Part shown: positions 17,048 through 25,359 of the stretch, one piece after another | How the letters are laid out: every line of letters starts with the position of its first letter | Position numbering within the stretch: the stretch's first letter is position 1 | Assembly (NCBI GenBank): GCA_036504875.1 | Contig: DASXUK010000003.1 | Coordinates: forward strand, 62,001 to 126,000 | Direction: 5' to 3' | DNA: 64,000 nt | Source of the DNA: JACPFJ01 sp036504875 | GTDB taxonomy: Bacteria > Desulfobacterota > Desulfuromonadia > Geobacterales > Pseudopelobacteraceae | Notes under the pieces: generated by a model | What the model was told of the DNA's origin: nothing | The model's input: only the letters and a program-made list of their open reading frames with translations | The model's database searches: none | Translations under genes and position numbers: made by a program

Positions 17048-17956
17048 ATGAAAAAAATCTGGTTATTGTTTGTAATGGCGCTGTTGAGTGCATGCGGATC
17101 CGGCAGCGGCAGCAGTGGAGTCAACAGTGTGGGAAGTGGTGTCACCGAGGTCCCATCAGGAAGCGAGATGGGAAAAGTTGAAGTAAACATCAGAGACAGC
17201 GCTGCCAAAGCTGTTGCCTTGGCGCCACCAGCTACGAACATAAGACTCGTCATAACCAATCCCACTCTGAGCATTAATGGCACTTCTTTAAAATATATTC
17301 TGGATGGTGCCATACCTGCTGGAAATCAAATTACCGGTCTAAAATTCCCGATAGCCAATGGCTATATTTTCGAATTGGTTTCGTATAAGCCCCTACCGGT
17401 TGGCGGTAGTTCGGCAAGCGTCAACAGAATACTTAGATATGCAAAACTCGGAAACATAAGCGTCACCCAGACAGGCGCAACAGTAACCTTAAATCTGCAA
17501 GGAATAGAAGCCAACTTTGCGTTTCCCGCGGCCTCGGTCTATTCAGGGGCCTTGCTGGGGACAATAACCGCCAATTTCCAGTCGCAGCCCAGCCCATTGC
17601 AATCAGCGTGGAACTTGTTTTTAAGAACAGAGTCTGACCAGATCAACTCTGCGCTGCACGCTACAAGCGGACAATCAGCGTCTCATTCGTCGGTTAAGGC
17701 ACCCTATGTTTTAACTGCTGGAACTCTGTATGGACAGGGTGAGTTTTATATCAACAGTAACTTGCTAGACACCACAGGGTCTAATACGATACTCGACCCA
17801 ACGACATTAGCCAGCATTACCCACTCGGCAGAAAAAAATACCGACTGGACCTTTAATTACCCCAATCCCGATTTTGGCGAAAGCTTTGACCTGGTAAAGA
17901 CAACCCTGGATGTGCGCGGAATAGATATTACCATCCCAACCGGCGCTGCCCAGTAG
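17048..17956 (+). CDS. lipoprotein of unknown function
   Basis: The ATG at 17048 follows ACGGAGG and gives 302 residues with a lipobox leader (LLSAC, Cys near residue 16). A Gly/Ser-rich linker follows (residues 17-40), then a domain of about 250 residues that looks all-beta, with alternating hydrophobics (VEVNIRDS, IRLVITNPTLSING, ATVTLNLQGIEANFAF). I see no heme motif, no further cysteine and no family I can name with confidence; a DUF4382-like or Ig-like fold is possible. It heads a unit with two hexaheme proteins, although a 211-bp gap follows. The tether and context suggest a membrane-attached partner of those cytochromes; this is inference. Confidence 0.75.
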   Translation: MKKIWLLFVMALLSACGSGSGSSGVNSVGSGVTEVPSGSEMGKVEVNIRDSAAKAVALAPPATNIRLVITNPTLSINGTSLKYILDGAIPAGNQITGLKFPIANGYIFELVSYKPLPVGGSSASVNRILRYAKLGNISVTQTGATVTLNLQGIEANFAFPAASVYSGALLGTITANFQSQPSPLQSAWNLFLRTESDQINSALHATSGQSASHSSVKAPYVLTAGTLYGQGEFYINSNLLDTTGSNTILDPTTLASITHSAEKNTDWTFNYPNPDFGESFDLVKTTLDVRGIDITIPTGAAQ

Positions 17957-18167
17957 TGGCTACCGTCCAGTTGTTGTTTTGCCCGCGATTGCGCGATAAA
18001 GCAAGCGGCTATGGATATGAAAGCTCGTTGACACAAAGAAGAATTCCCACTCGATTCTTTCTCAATGCAGCCTGCCAAAAAACTATACGATCAGTGGCAT
18101 ATGCCAAAGTGCTTTACTACATACGGTCGTCCGGCCGTTTGTTCACTCATGTAAAAAGGAGGCTTCT

Positions 18168-18968
18168 ATGAAAAAAATATGTTTTTTAATTTTACTGTTC
18201 TTTATTGGAACCAGCATTACCTGGGCCGAACAGGGGCGCAAGAAGAGAAAACCTTTACCATACGAATATGGCAACGCTGTCATCAACAATTTTTCAAAAT
18301 TTGAGGGTATGCCTCCAGTTACCTTCGATCATTGGGTGCACAGGCAATACTATACCTGCCGACTTTGTCATGTAGATATCGGATTCGGCATGACAACCGG
18401 TTCTACAAAAATAACGGCTGAAGACAACATGAAGGGTTTTTTCTGTGGTACATGCCACAATGGAAAAATGGAGGTTAACAAGAAAAAAGTATTTGAGTCA
18501 TGTGCCAAAGTATACAACCGAGAGGATCGTAAAAGGTGCGTAATGTGCCATACCCTGGAAGTTACTCCGGCCAAGAAAGAACTGTTTTATAAGTTTGTTG
18601 AAAAGATGCCCAAGGAAAACTATGGCAACGGGATAAACTGGGAAAAGGCCGAACTGGATGGTTTGATAAAACCTATTAACCAGCTACAGGTGAACTCTGG
18701 TAAAAAGTTTAATCTCAGAGTTTCTAACGATTTTGCACTCAAAAGCAAAGTTGACGGAATGCCTGATATTATTTTTTCTCATAAAAAACATACGGTCTGG
18801 AGTGGTTGCGAGGTCTGCCACCCCGATCTTTTTATGGGAATCAAAAAAGGAACAACCAAATACAATATGGTTGAGCTTTTTGAAGGCAAATATTGTGGCG
18901 CTTGCCATGACAAGGTAGCCTTCCCGCAAACCGACTGTCAACGCTGCCATAGCACCCCGGTTCATTAA
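18168..18968 (+). CDS. exported hexaheme cytochrome, two triheme c7-type domains
   Basis: The 266-residue protein has a signal peptide (cleavage near ITWA-EQ) and an AAAAAGGAGG ribosome site. It contains six CXXCH motifs in two triplets: CRLCH, CGTCH, CVMCH (about 65-130) and CEVCH, CGACH, CQRCH (about 205-265). Each triplet begins with a VTFDHWVH or IIFSHKKH segment supplying a distal histidine and has the FFCGTCHNGK or KYCGACHDK landmark. This is the layout of c7/c3-type triheme modules (TIGR04257-like) found in Geobacter. The linker between the halves is about 75 residues. The paralogue at 19037 follows 68 bp later. A periplasmic or cell-surface electron carrier role is expected. Confidence 0.87.
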   Translation: MKKICFLILLFFIGTSITWAEQGRKKRKPLPYEYGNAVINNFSKFEGMPPVTFDHWVHRQYYTCRLCHVDIGFGMTTGSTKITAEDNMKGFFCGTCHNGKMEVNKKKVFESCAKVYNREDRKRCVMCHTLEVTPAKKELFYKFVEKMPKENYGNGINWEKAELDGLIKPINQLQVNSGKKFNLRVSNDFALKSKVDGMPDIIFSHKKHTVWSGCEVCHPDLFMGIKKGTTKYNMVELFEGKYCGACHDKVAFPQTDCQRCHSTPVH

Positions 18969-19036
18969 TGATTCGCAAACAGTCAACATGTAAAAGGGAC
19001 TGGAAAAATCCGGATAATTAGCAAATTGAGGTTTGC

Positions 19037-19849
19037 ATGGTAAAAAAGATTTTTTTGTGGTCATGGGTTGTTCTTGCCTTCTTGTTAAGCAGTAACTCAG
19101 GATGGACCTTTGACCGGTCAGAACTAGGCAAAGTTCTTCAGGCGATGCCTCCCAATGGACCCTTCTGGAGATACGGCAATGTTGTGTTTCGCCGTAAATG
19201 TGTCAAAGCAGGATTGGCACCGGTTGTTTTTTCTCACTGGAGTCACCGGACACAATATACCTGTCGCGTCTGTCACATTGAACTTGGCTTCAGCATGCGT
19301 TCCGGCGATACCGAAATTACGAGGGAATTATATACCTCAGGCAAGTATTGCGGTGCCTGTCACAACGGAAAAACTGCTTTCTCAGTCCAAGAAGGTAAAT
19401 CTGCCCAGTGCAGCAAATGCCACATGAAAGACACTCGCGATTTAGAGGCACGGTTCGAGAAATTTTCTGCCAATCTTCCGATGGCATCTTTTGGGAATGG
19501 TATAGATTGGGCTGCAACTCTTAAGGAAGGGCTATTTGCTCCCAAGAATACGATCCTTGCTCAAAGCATGAATATTCAATTTCCGGAAAAACTGAAAACC
19601 CCGACAAAGTTGGGCTCTAGTTCTCCCCGAAGCGACGTTACTTTTTCACATCGAGATCATTTTGCGGAACTTGACTGCTCCAGCTGTCACCCTGAAATTT
19701 TCAATGTAAAAAAGAAAGGCACCAAGGCTTTTTCCATGGAATTGAATATCTATGGGGATTTCTGCGGTGCCTGTCACATGCAGGTGGCGTTTCCGATGAA
19801 TGATTGCAAAAGGTGCCATGTGCAGATGTCAAACTCTTCTAGATTCTAG
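19037..19849 (+). CDS. exported hexaheme cytochrome, two triheme c7-type domains
   Basis: This 270-residue paralogue of the 18168 gene has the same plan: signal peptide (cleavage near SGWT-FD); first triplet CRVCH, CGACH, CSKCH after a VVFSHWSH segment; linker with FGNGIDW (the neighbour has YGNGINW); second triplet CSSCH, CGACH, CKRCH after a VTFSHRDH segment. It has six canonical hemes. TTGAGG precedes the ATG. The two genes are diverged copies, similar in landmarks but not near-identical, so the duplication is older than that at 20376-25270. It is probably in one unit with the 17048 lipoprotein and the 18168 gene. Confidence 0.87.
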   Translation: MVKKIFLWSWVVLAFLLSSNSGWTFDRSELGKVLQAMPPNGPFWRYGNVVFRRKCVKAGLAPVVFSHWSHRTQYTCRVCHIELGFSMRSGDTEITRELYTSGKYCGACHNGKTAFSVQEGKSAQCSKCHMKDTRDLEARFEKFSANLPMASFGNGIDWAATLKEGLFAPKNTILAQSMNIQFPEKLKTPTKLGSSSPRSDVTFSHRDHFAELDCSSCHPEIFNVKKKGTKAFSMELNIYGDFCGACHMQVAFPMNDCKRCHVQMSNSSRF

Positions 19850-19884
19850 TTACAATTTCATAAGAGCTTTTTCCAACTGAGGAT

Positions 19885-19929
19885 GCCTTGCTGAAAATGT
19901 GATTAAAAAATACAAAAAACCAGCAAGGC
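19885..19929 (+). repeat. inverted repeat after the hexaheme pair
   Basis: GCCTTGCTG and CAGCAAGGC are perfect 9-bp arms around a 27-base A-rich loop, 35 bp after the 19849 stop. It may help end the transcript. The remainder of 19850-20375 has no gene and holds the enhancer at 20025, the promoter at 20242 and a leader hairpin at 20290. Confidence 0.45.
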
Positions 19930-20024
19930 AGTTAATCTCTCTATACATCCGCTTGGTGTCGGATACACCCGCCTGCGTGCGATTATCGCCTGGCACACCC
20001 CTCCCATATTGCCAAAAGACTGGA

Positions 20025-20044
20025 ATGTTACGAAAACGTAACAT
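20025..20044 (+). promoter_or_regulatory. putative enhancer (UAS) inverted repeat 5
   Basis: ATGTTACG-AAAA-CGTAACAT is a perfect palindrome with 8-bp arms, the best of the five copies. It is centred about 215 bp upstream of the -24/-12 element at 20242. Confidence 0.65.
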
Positions 20045-20241
20045 AGACCGATATCTTAAAAGTTCTGATGTGAAGCAGGGGTAGCGAAAAACCGCTGAAA
20101 AAAGTCCTCTCTACCAGCACCCTGTTTTAAATCCAACCAGGCATTAACCGTCCCCAGCCGCTGTAAACTATGCTCCAGCAAAGATTCATCATCAGATTGC
20201 TACCAGAACCCATCAATCCAAAACCTGCCTGAAATTCGAGT

Positions 20242-20257
20242 TGGCCTGGTTAATGCT
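20242..20257 (+). promoter_or_regulatory. putative sigma-54 (-24/-12) promoter, duplicated 11-heme unit
   Basis: TGGCCT-N7-TGCT followed by TTTT keeps GG and GC twelve bases apart. It lies about 118 bp before the ATG at 20376. Confidence 0.6.
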
Positions 20258-20289
20258 TTTTAAGCATTACTTCACCTGAGCAGTGTGCT

Positions 20290-20307
20290 CAACCCCGGTA
20301 GGGGTTG
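20290..20307 (+). repeat. leader hairpin
   Basis: CAACCCC-GGTA-GGGGTTG is a perfect 7-bp stem-loop between the -24/-12 element and the 20376 start. It would be in the 5' leader of the transcript, where it might stabilise the mRNA. Confidence 0.4.
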
Positions 20308-20375
20308 ACGCCCCCTTGACCTTAAAGATTTAAACAGACCCTAATTAAATCAAACTGAAATTGAAAGGAGCTAGC

Positions 20376-22409
20376 ATGTTCAAGAAGATCCTGATTATTC
20401 TGATCATTTTGTTGACATTGCCCGCAATTGCCAGCGCCTGGTATGTTAACGCAAAGACCTCGCCGGTCACCGGACAAGGTACCATCAGCCCAACAGGAAA
20501 CCAGACCTATGCAACGGGATCGGACAGTGGCGAATATACTGTGACAGCAGCGTCTGGATACCGCCTCTCCCGGGTCACGCTCGACGGGGTAACAATTGCC
20601 GCCAATGGAAATGGCAAGTATGTGGCCCCTTACGTTGCCAGCAAAACCTGGCGTTATCTGGTGGCTTATTTTTCACCCGATACAGTTTCCATCACAACCA
20701 ACGTTACAGGCAGCGGGGCTATTCGCGAGGATACCAATGAATCGCTGTCCAATATCCCGGTCGGTTCCAATCGCCAGCTTCTGGTGCTGCCTAATCCAGG
20801 CTATGCGATTACATCCTTGACTGCTCCGAATGCAACTAGCATCACCGGCGATGTCAGCGGCAAGACCGTCGTATTCAACAATCTGCAGGCAAACCAGTCA
20901 GTTTCAGCCACTTTCTCGTTGGTACCGGTCGTTACCGTGGATGCCGGTAATGACGTCACTGTGAACGGCACCAGTGCCGAATTTGCTGCAACACTCTATG
21001 GTTCAGCCAGCAGTAACCAGGGCACCATCACCTATGCCTGGACCGGTACCGGCCTGATCTTCGGTAATTCGGCGGCCGCCACCACAACCGTCTATGCAGC
21101 TACCCCCGGCACATACAACGCGACCCTGACAATAACAACCGGCGCGGTCGTAAAAAGCGATGCAGTGGTCGTGACGGTCATCAGCCGGGCGGCCTATCTT
21201 GAAAACCTCTGCAGCAGTTGCCACGCCGGAACTCATCCAGCAACGGTAACCGCTTACGATCAATCCAAGCACAAGACGCTCCTGACCGTCGTTGTGACCT
21301 GCCAGACCTGCCACGATCCCAATAACGGTGGACACTACAGTATCGCAAGGCCACTCAATTCCTGCGCTGCCTGCCACGTAGGACAATATATTCCAAAAGG
21401 ACACACGGCGATCTCCACCCCATGCACCACCTGCCATGATTCACACAGCGGCAAGGCCACCGGTTGTACTGCCTGTCATGATTGCCCGCCGCAAACCGCG
21501 TCCCACCAGAAGCATTTTAGCGGCAGCGAGGCCCAGGCAGGTTACGGCAATACAAAAATTGCCAAGGACTTCAACGGTAATGCCACTGCATATATATTCA
21601 GCTGCGGCAACTGCCATCCCCAGGATTCTGCGAAACATAGGAACGGCATAGTAGAGGTTGAACTGTCCAGCCCCCTGGCTCCTGCCGGCTCGCTCAAGGC
21701 ACTCAATACAGCCTCTGCCACCTATGTGGCTGGAAACGAAATCTTCACCGACAGCAAAGGCATAAACTACACCAAAGGCACCTGCAGCAACGTCTACTGC
21801 CACAGCTACAATGACTGGACAACCACACAGGCTATACCTGAAAACGATCCGGCTTGGGTTTCAAAGACTGTTTTCACAAGAAAATTCAACAATGTCACTT
21901 GGGGTGACGCTGCATTGACCTGTTCAGGCTGTCACGGCAATGCGCCAAGGACCTTCTATCCAGGCAATGACGGCGGGGCTGGTGACAGCCATTCATGGAT
22001 AGATTCTCATGGTCATGAAACACTGCATATGGGAAATCACGGTTTCGATCCTATCGGCTGCAGCTATTGCCACAATGATACCGTAAGCCTGGATAGCTCG
22101 TTTATCTATAACGCCTCTTTGTGGTCCATCATGGGCGATGTGCCGATCAATAATTTCTCAAGACATGTGAATGGTGCCAACGATGTAGCGTTTGACAGGA
22201 TTAACCCGTTTCTTTATCCGACTCGAATAACACCTACCCATATCTTCAGCTTGGCCAATGCAACTTATGATTCCGGCACCAAAACCTGCTCCAACGTGGC
22301 CTGCCACCTGAAAGAGACAACCGTGAAATGGGGAACCCCATACCGTCATCAGTATTCACCCGGTGAATGTGACAAATGTCATAGATATAGTGGCGGACAT
22401 CCATTTTAA
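20376..22409 (+). CDS. 11-heme exported cytochrome with beta-repeat/PKD-like module, copy 1
   Basis: The ATG at 20376 follows TTGAAAGGAG and gives 677 residues with a signal peptide (cleavage near IASA-WYVN). Residues about 20-285 are the shared beta-repeat plus PKD-like module. Nine CXXCH motifs (CSSCH, CQTCH, CAACH, CTTCH, CTACH, CGNCH, CSGCH, CSYCH, CDKCH) and two CX4CH motifs (CSNVYCH, CSNVACH) follow. The alternation of CX4CH with a later CXXCH is the pattern described for Geobacter (TIGR01904). The protein ends just after the last heme. It is a near-duplicate of the 22872 gene, with long identical stretches in the N-terminal 180 residues. The small charged protein at 22460 follows 50 bp later. 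A surface electron-transfer role is inferred. Confidence 0.88.
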   Translation: MFKKILIILIILLTLPAIASAWYVNAKTSPVTGQGTISPTGNQTYATGSDSGEYTVTAASGYRLSRVTLDGVTIAANGNGKYVAPYVASKTWRYLVAYFSPDTVSITTNVTGSGAIREDTNESLSNIPVGSNRQLLVLPNPGYAITSLTAPNATSITGDVSGKTVVFNNLQANQSVSATFSLVPVVTVDAGNDVTVNGTSAEFAATLYGSASSNQGTITYAWTGTGLIFGNSAAATTTVYAATPGTYNATLTITTGAVVKSDAVVVTVISRAAYLENLCSSCHAGTHPATVTAYDQSKHKTLLTVVVTCQTCHDPNNGGHYSIARPLNSCAACHVGQYIPKGHTAISTPCTTCHDSHSGKATGCTACHDCPPQTASHQKHFSGSEAQAGYGNTKIAKDFNGNATAYIFSCGNCHPQDSAKHRNGIVEVELSSPLAPAGSLKALNTASATYVAGNEIFTDSKGINYTKGTCSNVYCHSYNDWTTTQAIPENDPAWVSKTVFTRKFNNVTWGDAALTCSGCHGNAPRTFYPGNDGGAGDSHSWIDSHGHETLHMGNHGFDPIGCSYCHNDTVSLDSSFIYNASLWSIMGDVPINNFSRHVNGANDVAFDRINPFLYPTRITPTHIFSLANATYDSGTKTCSNVACHLKETTVKWGTPYRHQYSPGECDKCHRYSGGHPF

Positions 22410-22459
22410 TCAAGAAACCCTGATTCATCAGGAAACACCGGTCAGACAGGAGGAGCATT

Positions 22460-22795
22460 ATGAAAAGGGTATTCGTGTTGAGTGCAGTTATTGCGGGCTC
22501 CGCCTTGAACTCTCTGGCCGGTGGTCAAGGAACTATCAGGGAAACGGATACACAGATCTATGTCGAGTACTCAGATGAGGCTGTGCAGAATAAGCCCGAA
22601 GTTGTTCAACGTCAGCCGGAGACTGATATTCAACAACCACAACAACCGGATGAGCAGAAAAAAGCGGAGGAAATCTTGCTCAATCAACGGCGCAGACTGA
22701 AGTATGAGAGTCGCGCAGCCGAATGGACAGAGCAAAGACAAGAAATGGAACGCCGGCAAATGGAAACCAGTGGTGGTGTTTCAGAAGATGAATAA
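22460..22795 (+). CDS. small exported charged protein, copy 1 (function unknown)
   Basis: This 111-residue protein has a signal peptide (MKRVFVLSAVIAGSALNSLA-G) and then a short conserved start, GQGTIRETDTQIYVEYSD. A Gln/Pro/Glu-rich low-complexity stretch follows (about 45-75), then an Arg/Glu-rich helix (about 75-105) likely to be a single helix or coiled coil. It has no cysteine or heme motif. An AGGAGG ribosome site precedes the ATG. It pairs with the upstream 11-heme cytochrome, and its paralogue at 24929 pairs with the second copy. The constant pairing suggests a dedicated partner, for example for secretion or assembly of the cytochrome. I know of no named family. Confidence 0.75.
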   Translation: MKRVFVLSAVIAGSALNSLAGGQGTIRETDTQIYVEYSDEAVQNKPEVVQRQPETDIQQPQQPDEQKKAEEILLNQRRRLKYESRAAEWTEQRQEMERRQMETSGGVSEDE

Positions 22796-22871
22796 GTTCA
22801 GTTAGATGAGATTTTTGGCTGTGCGTTACCTTATGCCAGCAAACCAAACAAGAAAATGAAAGGGGGCTCGC

Positions 22872-24893
22872 ATGTCCAAGAAAATAGTGATCATTCTAGT
22901 CATACTGCTGACATTGCCCGCAATTGCCAGCGCCTGGTATGTTAACGCAAAGACCTCGCCGGTCATCGGACAAGGTACCATCAGCCCGACAGGAAACCAG
23001 ACCTATGCAACGGGAGCGGATAGTGGCGAATATACCGTGACAGCAGCGTCTGGATACCACCTCTCCCGGGTCACGCTCGACGGGGTAACAATTGCTGCCA
23101 ATGGAAACGGAAAATATGTGGCCCCTTATGTTGCCAGCAAAACCTGGCGCTATCTGGTGGCTTATTTTTCAGCCAATACTGTTTCCATCACGACCACCGT
23201 TATCGGCAACGGTGCCATTCGCGAGGATACCAATGAATCGCTGTCCAATATCCCGGTCGGTTCCAATCGCCAGCTTCTGGTGCTGCCTAATCCAGGCTAT
23301 GCGATTACGTCCTTGACTGCTCCGAATGCAACTAGCATCATCGACGATGAGAACGGCAAGACCGTCGTATTCAACAATCTGCAGGCAAACCAGTCAGTTT
23401 CAGCCACTTTCTCGTTGGTACCGGTCGTTACCGTGGATGCCGGTAATGACGTCACTGTGAACGGCACCAGTGCCGAATTTGCTGCAACACTTTATGGTGC
23501 AGCTAGCAGCAACCAGGGCACGATCACCTATGCCTGGACAGGTGCTGGCCTAACCTTTGGTACTCCAAATGCAGCCACCACCACTGTCTTTGCAACTCTG
23601 CCCGGCACATACACCGCAACCCTTACGGCAACCTCCGGCGGAGTGGTAAAAAGCGACTTTGCAACTGTGACTGTCATCAGCCGTACCGTTTACTTGGAAG
23701 GTTTCTGCATCAGTTGTCACGCCGGGAAATATCCGACGATTGTGGCCGCTTACGACGAATCCAAACACAGGACCCTTCTTAATGTTGTGGTGGTCTGCCA
23801 GACCTGCCATGCAGCAACTGGTGGCCACTACACCATAGCAAGGCCAGTCAACTCTTGCGCCGAGTGCCACGTCGGACAATATGCACCAAAAAGACATGGA
23901 TCAACACCAATGGCCTGTTTGACCTGCCATGATCCGCACAGCGGCAAGGCCACCGGTTGTACCGCCTGCCATGACTGCCCACCACAGAGTGCATCGCATC
24001 AGAAGCATTTCGGCGGGACAGAAGCACAGGCTGGCTACGGCGATACCAGAATAGCCCAGAATTTTGATGGCAATGCCAGCTCATATATATTCAGCTGCGG
24101 CAACTGCCACCCGCAGGATTTTGCCAAACATATGAATGGTGTGGTGGAGATTGAGCTCTCCAGTCCTCAGGCTCCTGCCGGTTCGCTCAAGGCTCTCAAC
24201 ACAGCCTCTGCCGCATATGTATCCGGCGCAACTGTCTTCACCGACAACAAGGGAATCAGCTATACCCTAGGGACCTGCAGCAACGTTTACTGCCACAGCT
24301 ATAATGACTGGACAACCACACAAAACATACCACCTGGCGACCCGGACTGGGCCTCAAAAACGGTCGTCACAAGAAAGTACAATAACGTCACCTGGGGCGG
24401 CAGCGCTTTGACCTGCTCCGGTTGTCATGCCAATGCACCACGCACATCGTTTCCAAACAACGATGGCGGTGCCGGCAACAGCCATTCCTGGATCGACATG
24501 TATGGTTATGAAAACCTGCACAACTGGAATATGGGCTATGGCCCCATAAGCTGCAGCTATTGCCACAATGATACCGTCCGCCAATTGAACACCTTCACGT
24601 ATGACGCCAACTATGTGGCCACGCTGAGCGACGTGCCGATCAACAACTTTTCCAGACATGTCAATGGCGTCAACGATGTTTCGTTCGACAAACAGAACCC
24701 ATTTGTTTATCAATCATATTACAGCACTCCTACAACCATGAGTTTTGCCAATGCAACCTATGATTCCGGCACCAAAACCTGCTCCAACGTAGCCTGCCAT
24801 CTCAATGAAACAACAGTAAAATGGGGTACTCCTTATCGTTGGTATTATGACCCTGTAGAATGCGACAGATGTCACGGTTACGCGCGTCCGTGA
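22872..24893 (+). CDS. 11-heme exported cytochrome with beta-repeat/PKD-like module, copy 2
   Basis: The 673-residue product has a signal peptide (cleavage near IASA-WYVN) and a GAAAGGGGG ribosome site. The beta-repeat/PKD-like module (about 20-285) is nearly identical to copy 1. Nine CXXCH motifs (CISCH, CQTCH, CAECH, CLTCH, CTACH, CGNCH, CSGCH, CSYCH, CDRCH) and two CX4CH (CSNVYCH, CSNVACH) occupy the same relative places. Divergence rises toward the C-terminus, so either the N-terminal modules are being homogenised or the heme regions are under diversifying change. It starts 76 bp after the small protein gene at 22460. No separate -24/-12 promoter is visible in that gap. Confidence 0.88.
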   Translation: MSKKIVIILVILLTLPAIASAWYVNAKTSPVIGQGTISPTGNQTYATGADSGEYTVTAASGYHLSRVTLDGVTIAANGNGKYVAPYVASKTWRYLVAYFSANTVSITTTVIGNGAIREDTNESLSNIPVGSNRQLLVLPNPGYAITSLTAPNATSIIDDENGKTVVFNNLQANQSVSATFSLVPVVTVDAGNDVTVNGTSAEFAATLYGAASSNQGTITYAWTGAGLTFGTPNAATTTVFATLPGTYTATLTATSGGVVKSDFATVTVISRTVYLEGFCISCHAGKYPTIVAAYDESKHRTLLNVVVVCQTCHAATGGHYTIARPVNSCAECHVGQYAPKRHGSTPMACLTCHDPHSGKATGCTACHDCPPQSASHQKHFGGTEAQAGYGDTRIAQNFDGNASSYIFSCGNCHPQDFAKHMNGVVEIELSSPQAPAGSLKALNTASAAYVSGATVFTDNKGISYTLGTCSNVYCHSYNDWTTTQNIPPGDPDWASKTVVTRKYNNVTWGGSALTCSGCHANAPRTSFPNNDGGAGNSHSWIDMYGYENLHNWNMGYGPISCSYCHNDTVRQLNTFTYDANYVATLSDVPINNFSRHVNGVNDVSFDKQNPFVYQSYYSTPTTMSFANATYDSGTKTCSNVACHLNETTVKWGTPYRWYYDPVECDRCHGYARP

Positions 24894-24928
24894 AGAACAA
24901 AGGTTTTTTTTACTATAGGAGAAACTGT

Positions 24929-25270
24929 ATGAAAAAAATTATATTGTTGGGTATGCTGATGGCTGGATATGCAGCGCCCGCCCTTGCCGGTCATGGAACT
25001 ATCCGGGAGACAGAAACACAGATTTTTGTGGAATACTCCGATGATGCCGTAAATGACAAAACGGAGGCGGCACTTAATCAGCCGGATGCAGGCGCTAAGC
25101 CTCCTCAACAAGCTGAAGAAAAGGTGAAAGATGACAAGCAGGTTGATCCGCGCAGGCAGAAGTATGAAAGCCGTCGCGCGCAACGCGCGGCGCAAAGGCA
25201 GCAAGAACTGGAGCGACAGAAAATCGAGAATAATAACACTGTTAAGGTGGGTGATGCCGTAGATGATTGA
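24929..25270 (+). CDS. small exported charged protein, copy 2 (function unknown)
   Basis: The ATG at 24929 follows ATAGGAG and gives 113 residues with a signal peptide (cleavage near PALA-GHG). The frame extends upstream, but that start would overlap the cytochrome and lose the signal peptide. After the conserved GTIRETETQIFVEYSD comes a Pro/Gln/Glu/Lys linker and an Arg/Gln-rich helix (RRQKYESRRAQRAAQRQQ). It is a paralogue of the 22460 gene and the last gene of the unit before the terminator at 25301. It has no cysteine, so it is not itself a redox carrier. Function unknown. Confidence 0.75.
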   Translation: MKKIILLGMLMAGYAAPALAGHGTIRETETQIFVEYSDDAVNDKTEAALNQPDAGAKPPQQAEEKVKDDKQVDPRRQKYESRRAQRAAQRQQELERQKIENNNTVKVGDAVDD

Positions 25271-25300
25271 GTTGGCAGGTCAGGCATCAGCTTAAACAAC

Positions 25301-25335
25301 AAAGGCAGGGGAAATTGAGTCCCCTGCCTTTTTAT
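25301..25335 (+). terminator. intrinsic terminator of the duplicated cytochrome unit
   Basis: AAAGGCAGGGGA and TCCCCTGCCTTT form a 12-bp stem, followed by TTTATAT. The stem is A-rich on the left and T-rich on the right, so it can also serve the converging gene that ends at 25360. Confidence 0.88.
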
Positions 25336-25359
25336 ATTCTTCGACTGAATGGACCGCTA

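Larger units (their letters stand above)
20376..25270 (+). repeat. tandem duplication of a two-gene unit
   Basis: The unit 20376-22795 (11-heme cytochrome plus small exported protein) is repeated in the same order at 22872-25270. The cytochromes share nearly identical DNA in the signal-peptide and beta-module parts and the same heme motif order. The small proteins share the start (GTIRETxTQIxVEYSD) and overall charge pattern but have diverged more. Only the first copy has a sigma-54-like promoter and enhancer, and one terminator (25301) closes both. Confidence 0.85.

Noticed and set aside
18094..18112. Possible -24/-12 promoter before the hexaheme gene at 18168 (TGGCAT...GTGCTT)
   Set aside because: The GG to GC distance is 15 rather than 12 bases and there is no GTTAC...GTAAC palindrome nearby.
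17956..18171. 71-residue frame after the 17048 lipoprotein
   Set aside because: No ribosome site, composition unlike a folded protein, and it overlaps the next gene's start.
7653..20375. Cyclic-di-GMP (GEMM) riboswitch in cytochrome leaders, as known in Geobacter
   Set aside because: I looked for the conserved GCAAAGC/ACGCAAAGCC elements in the leaders and found none.
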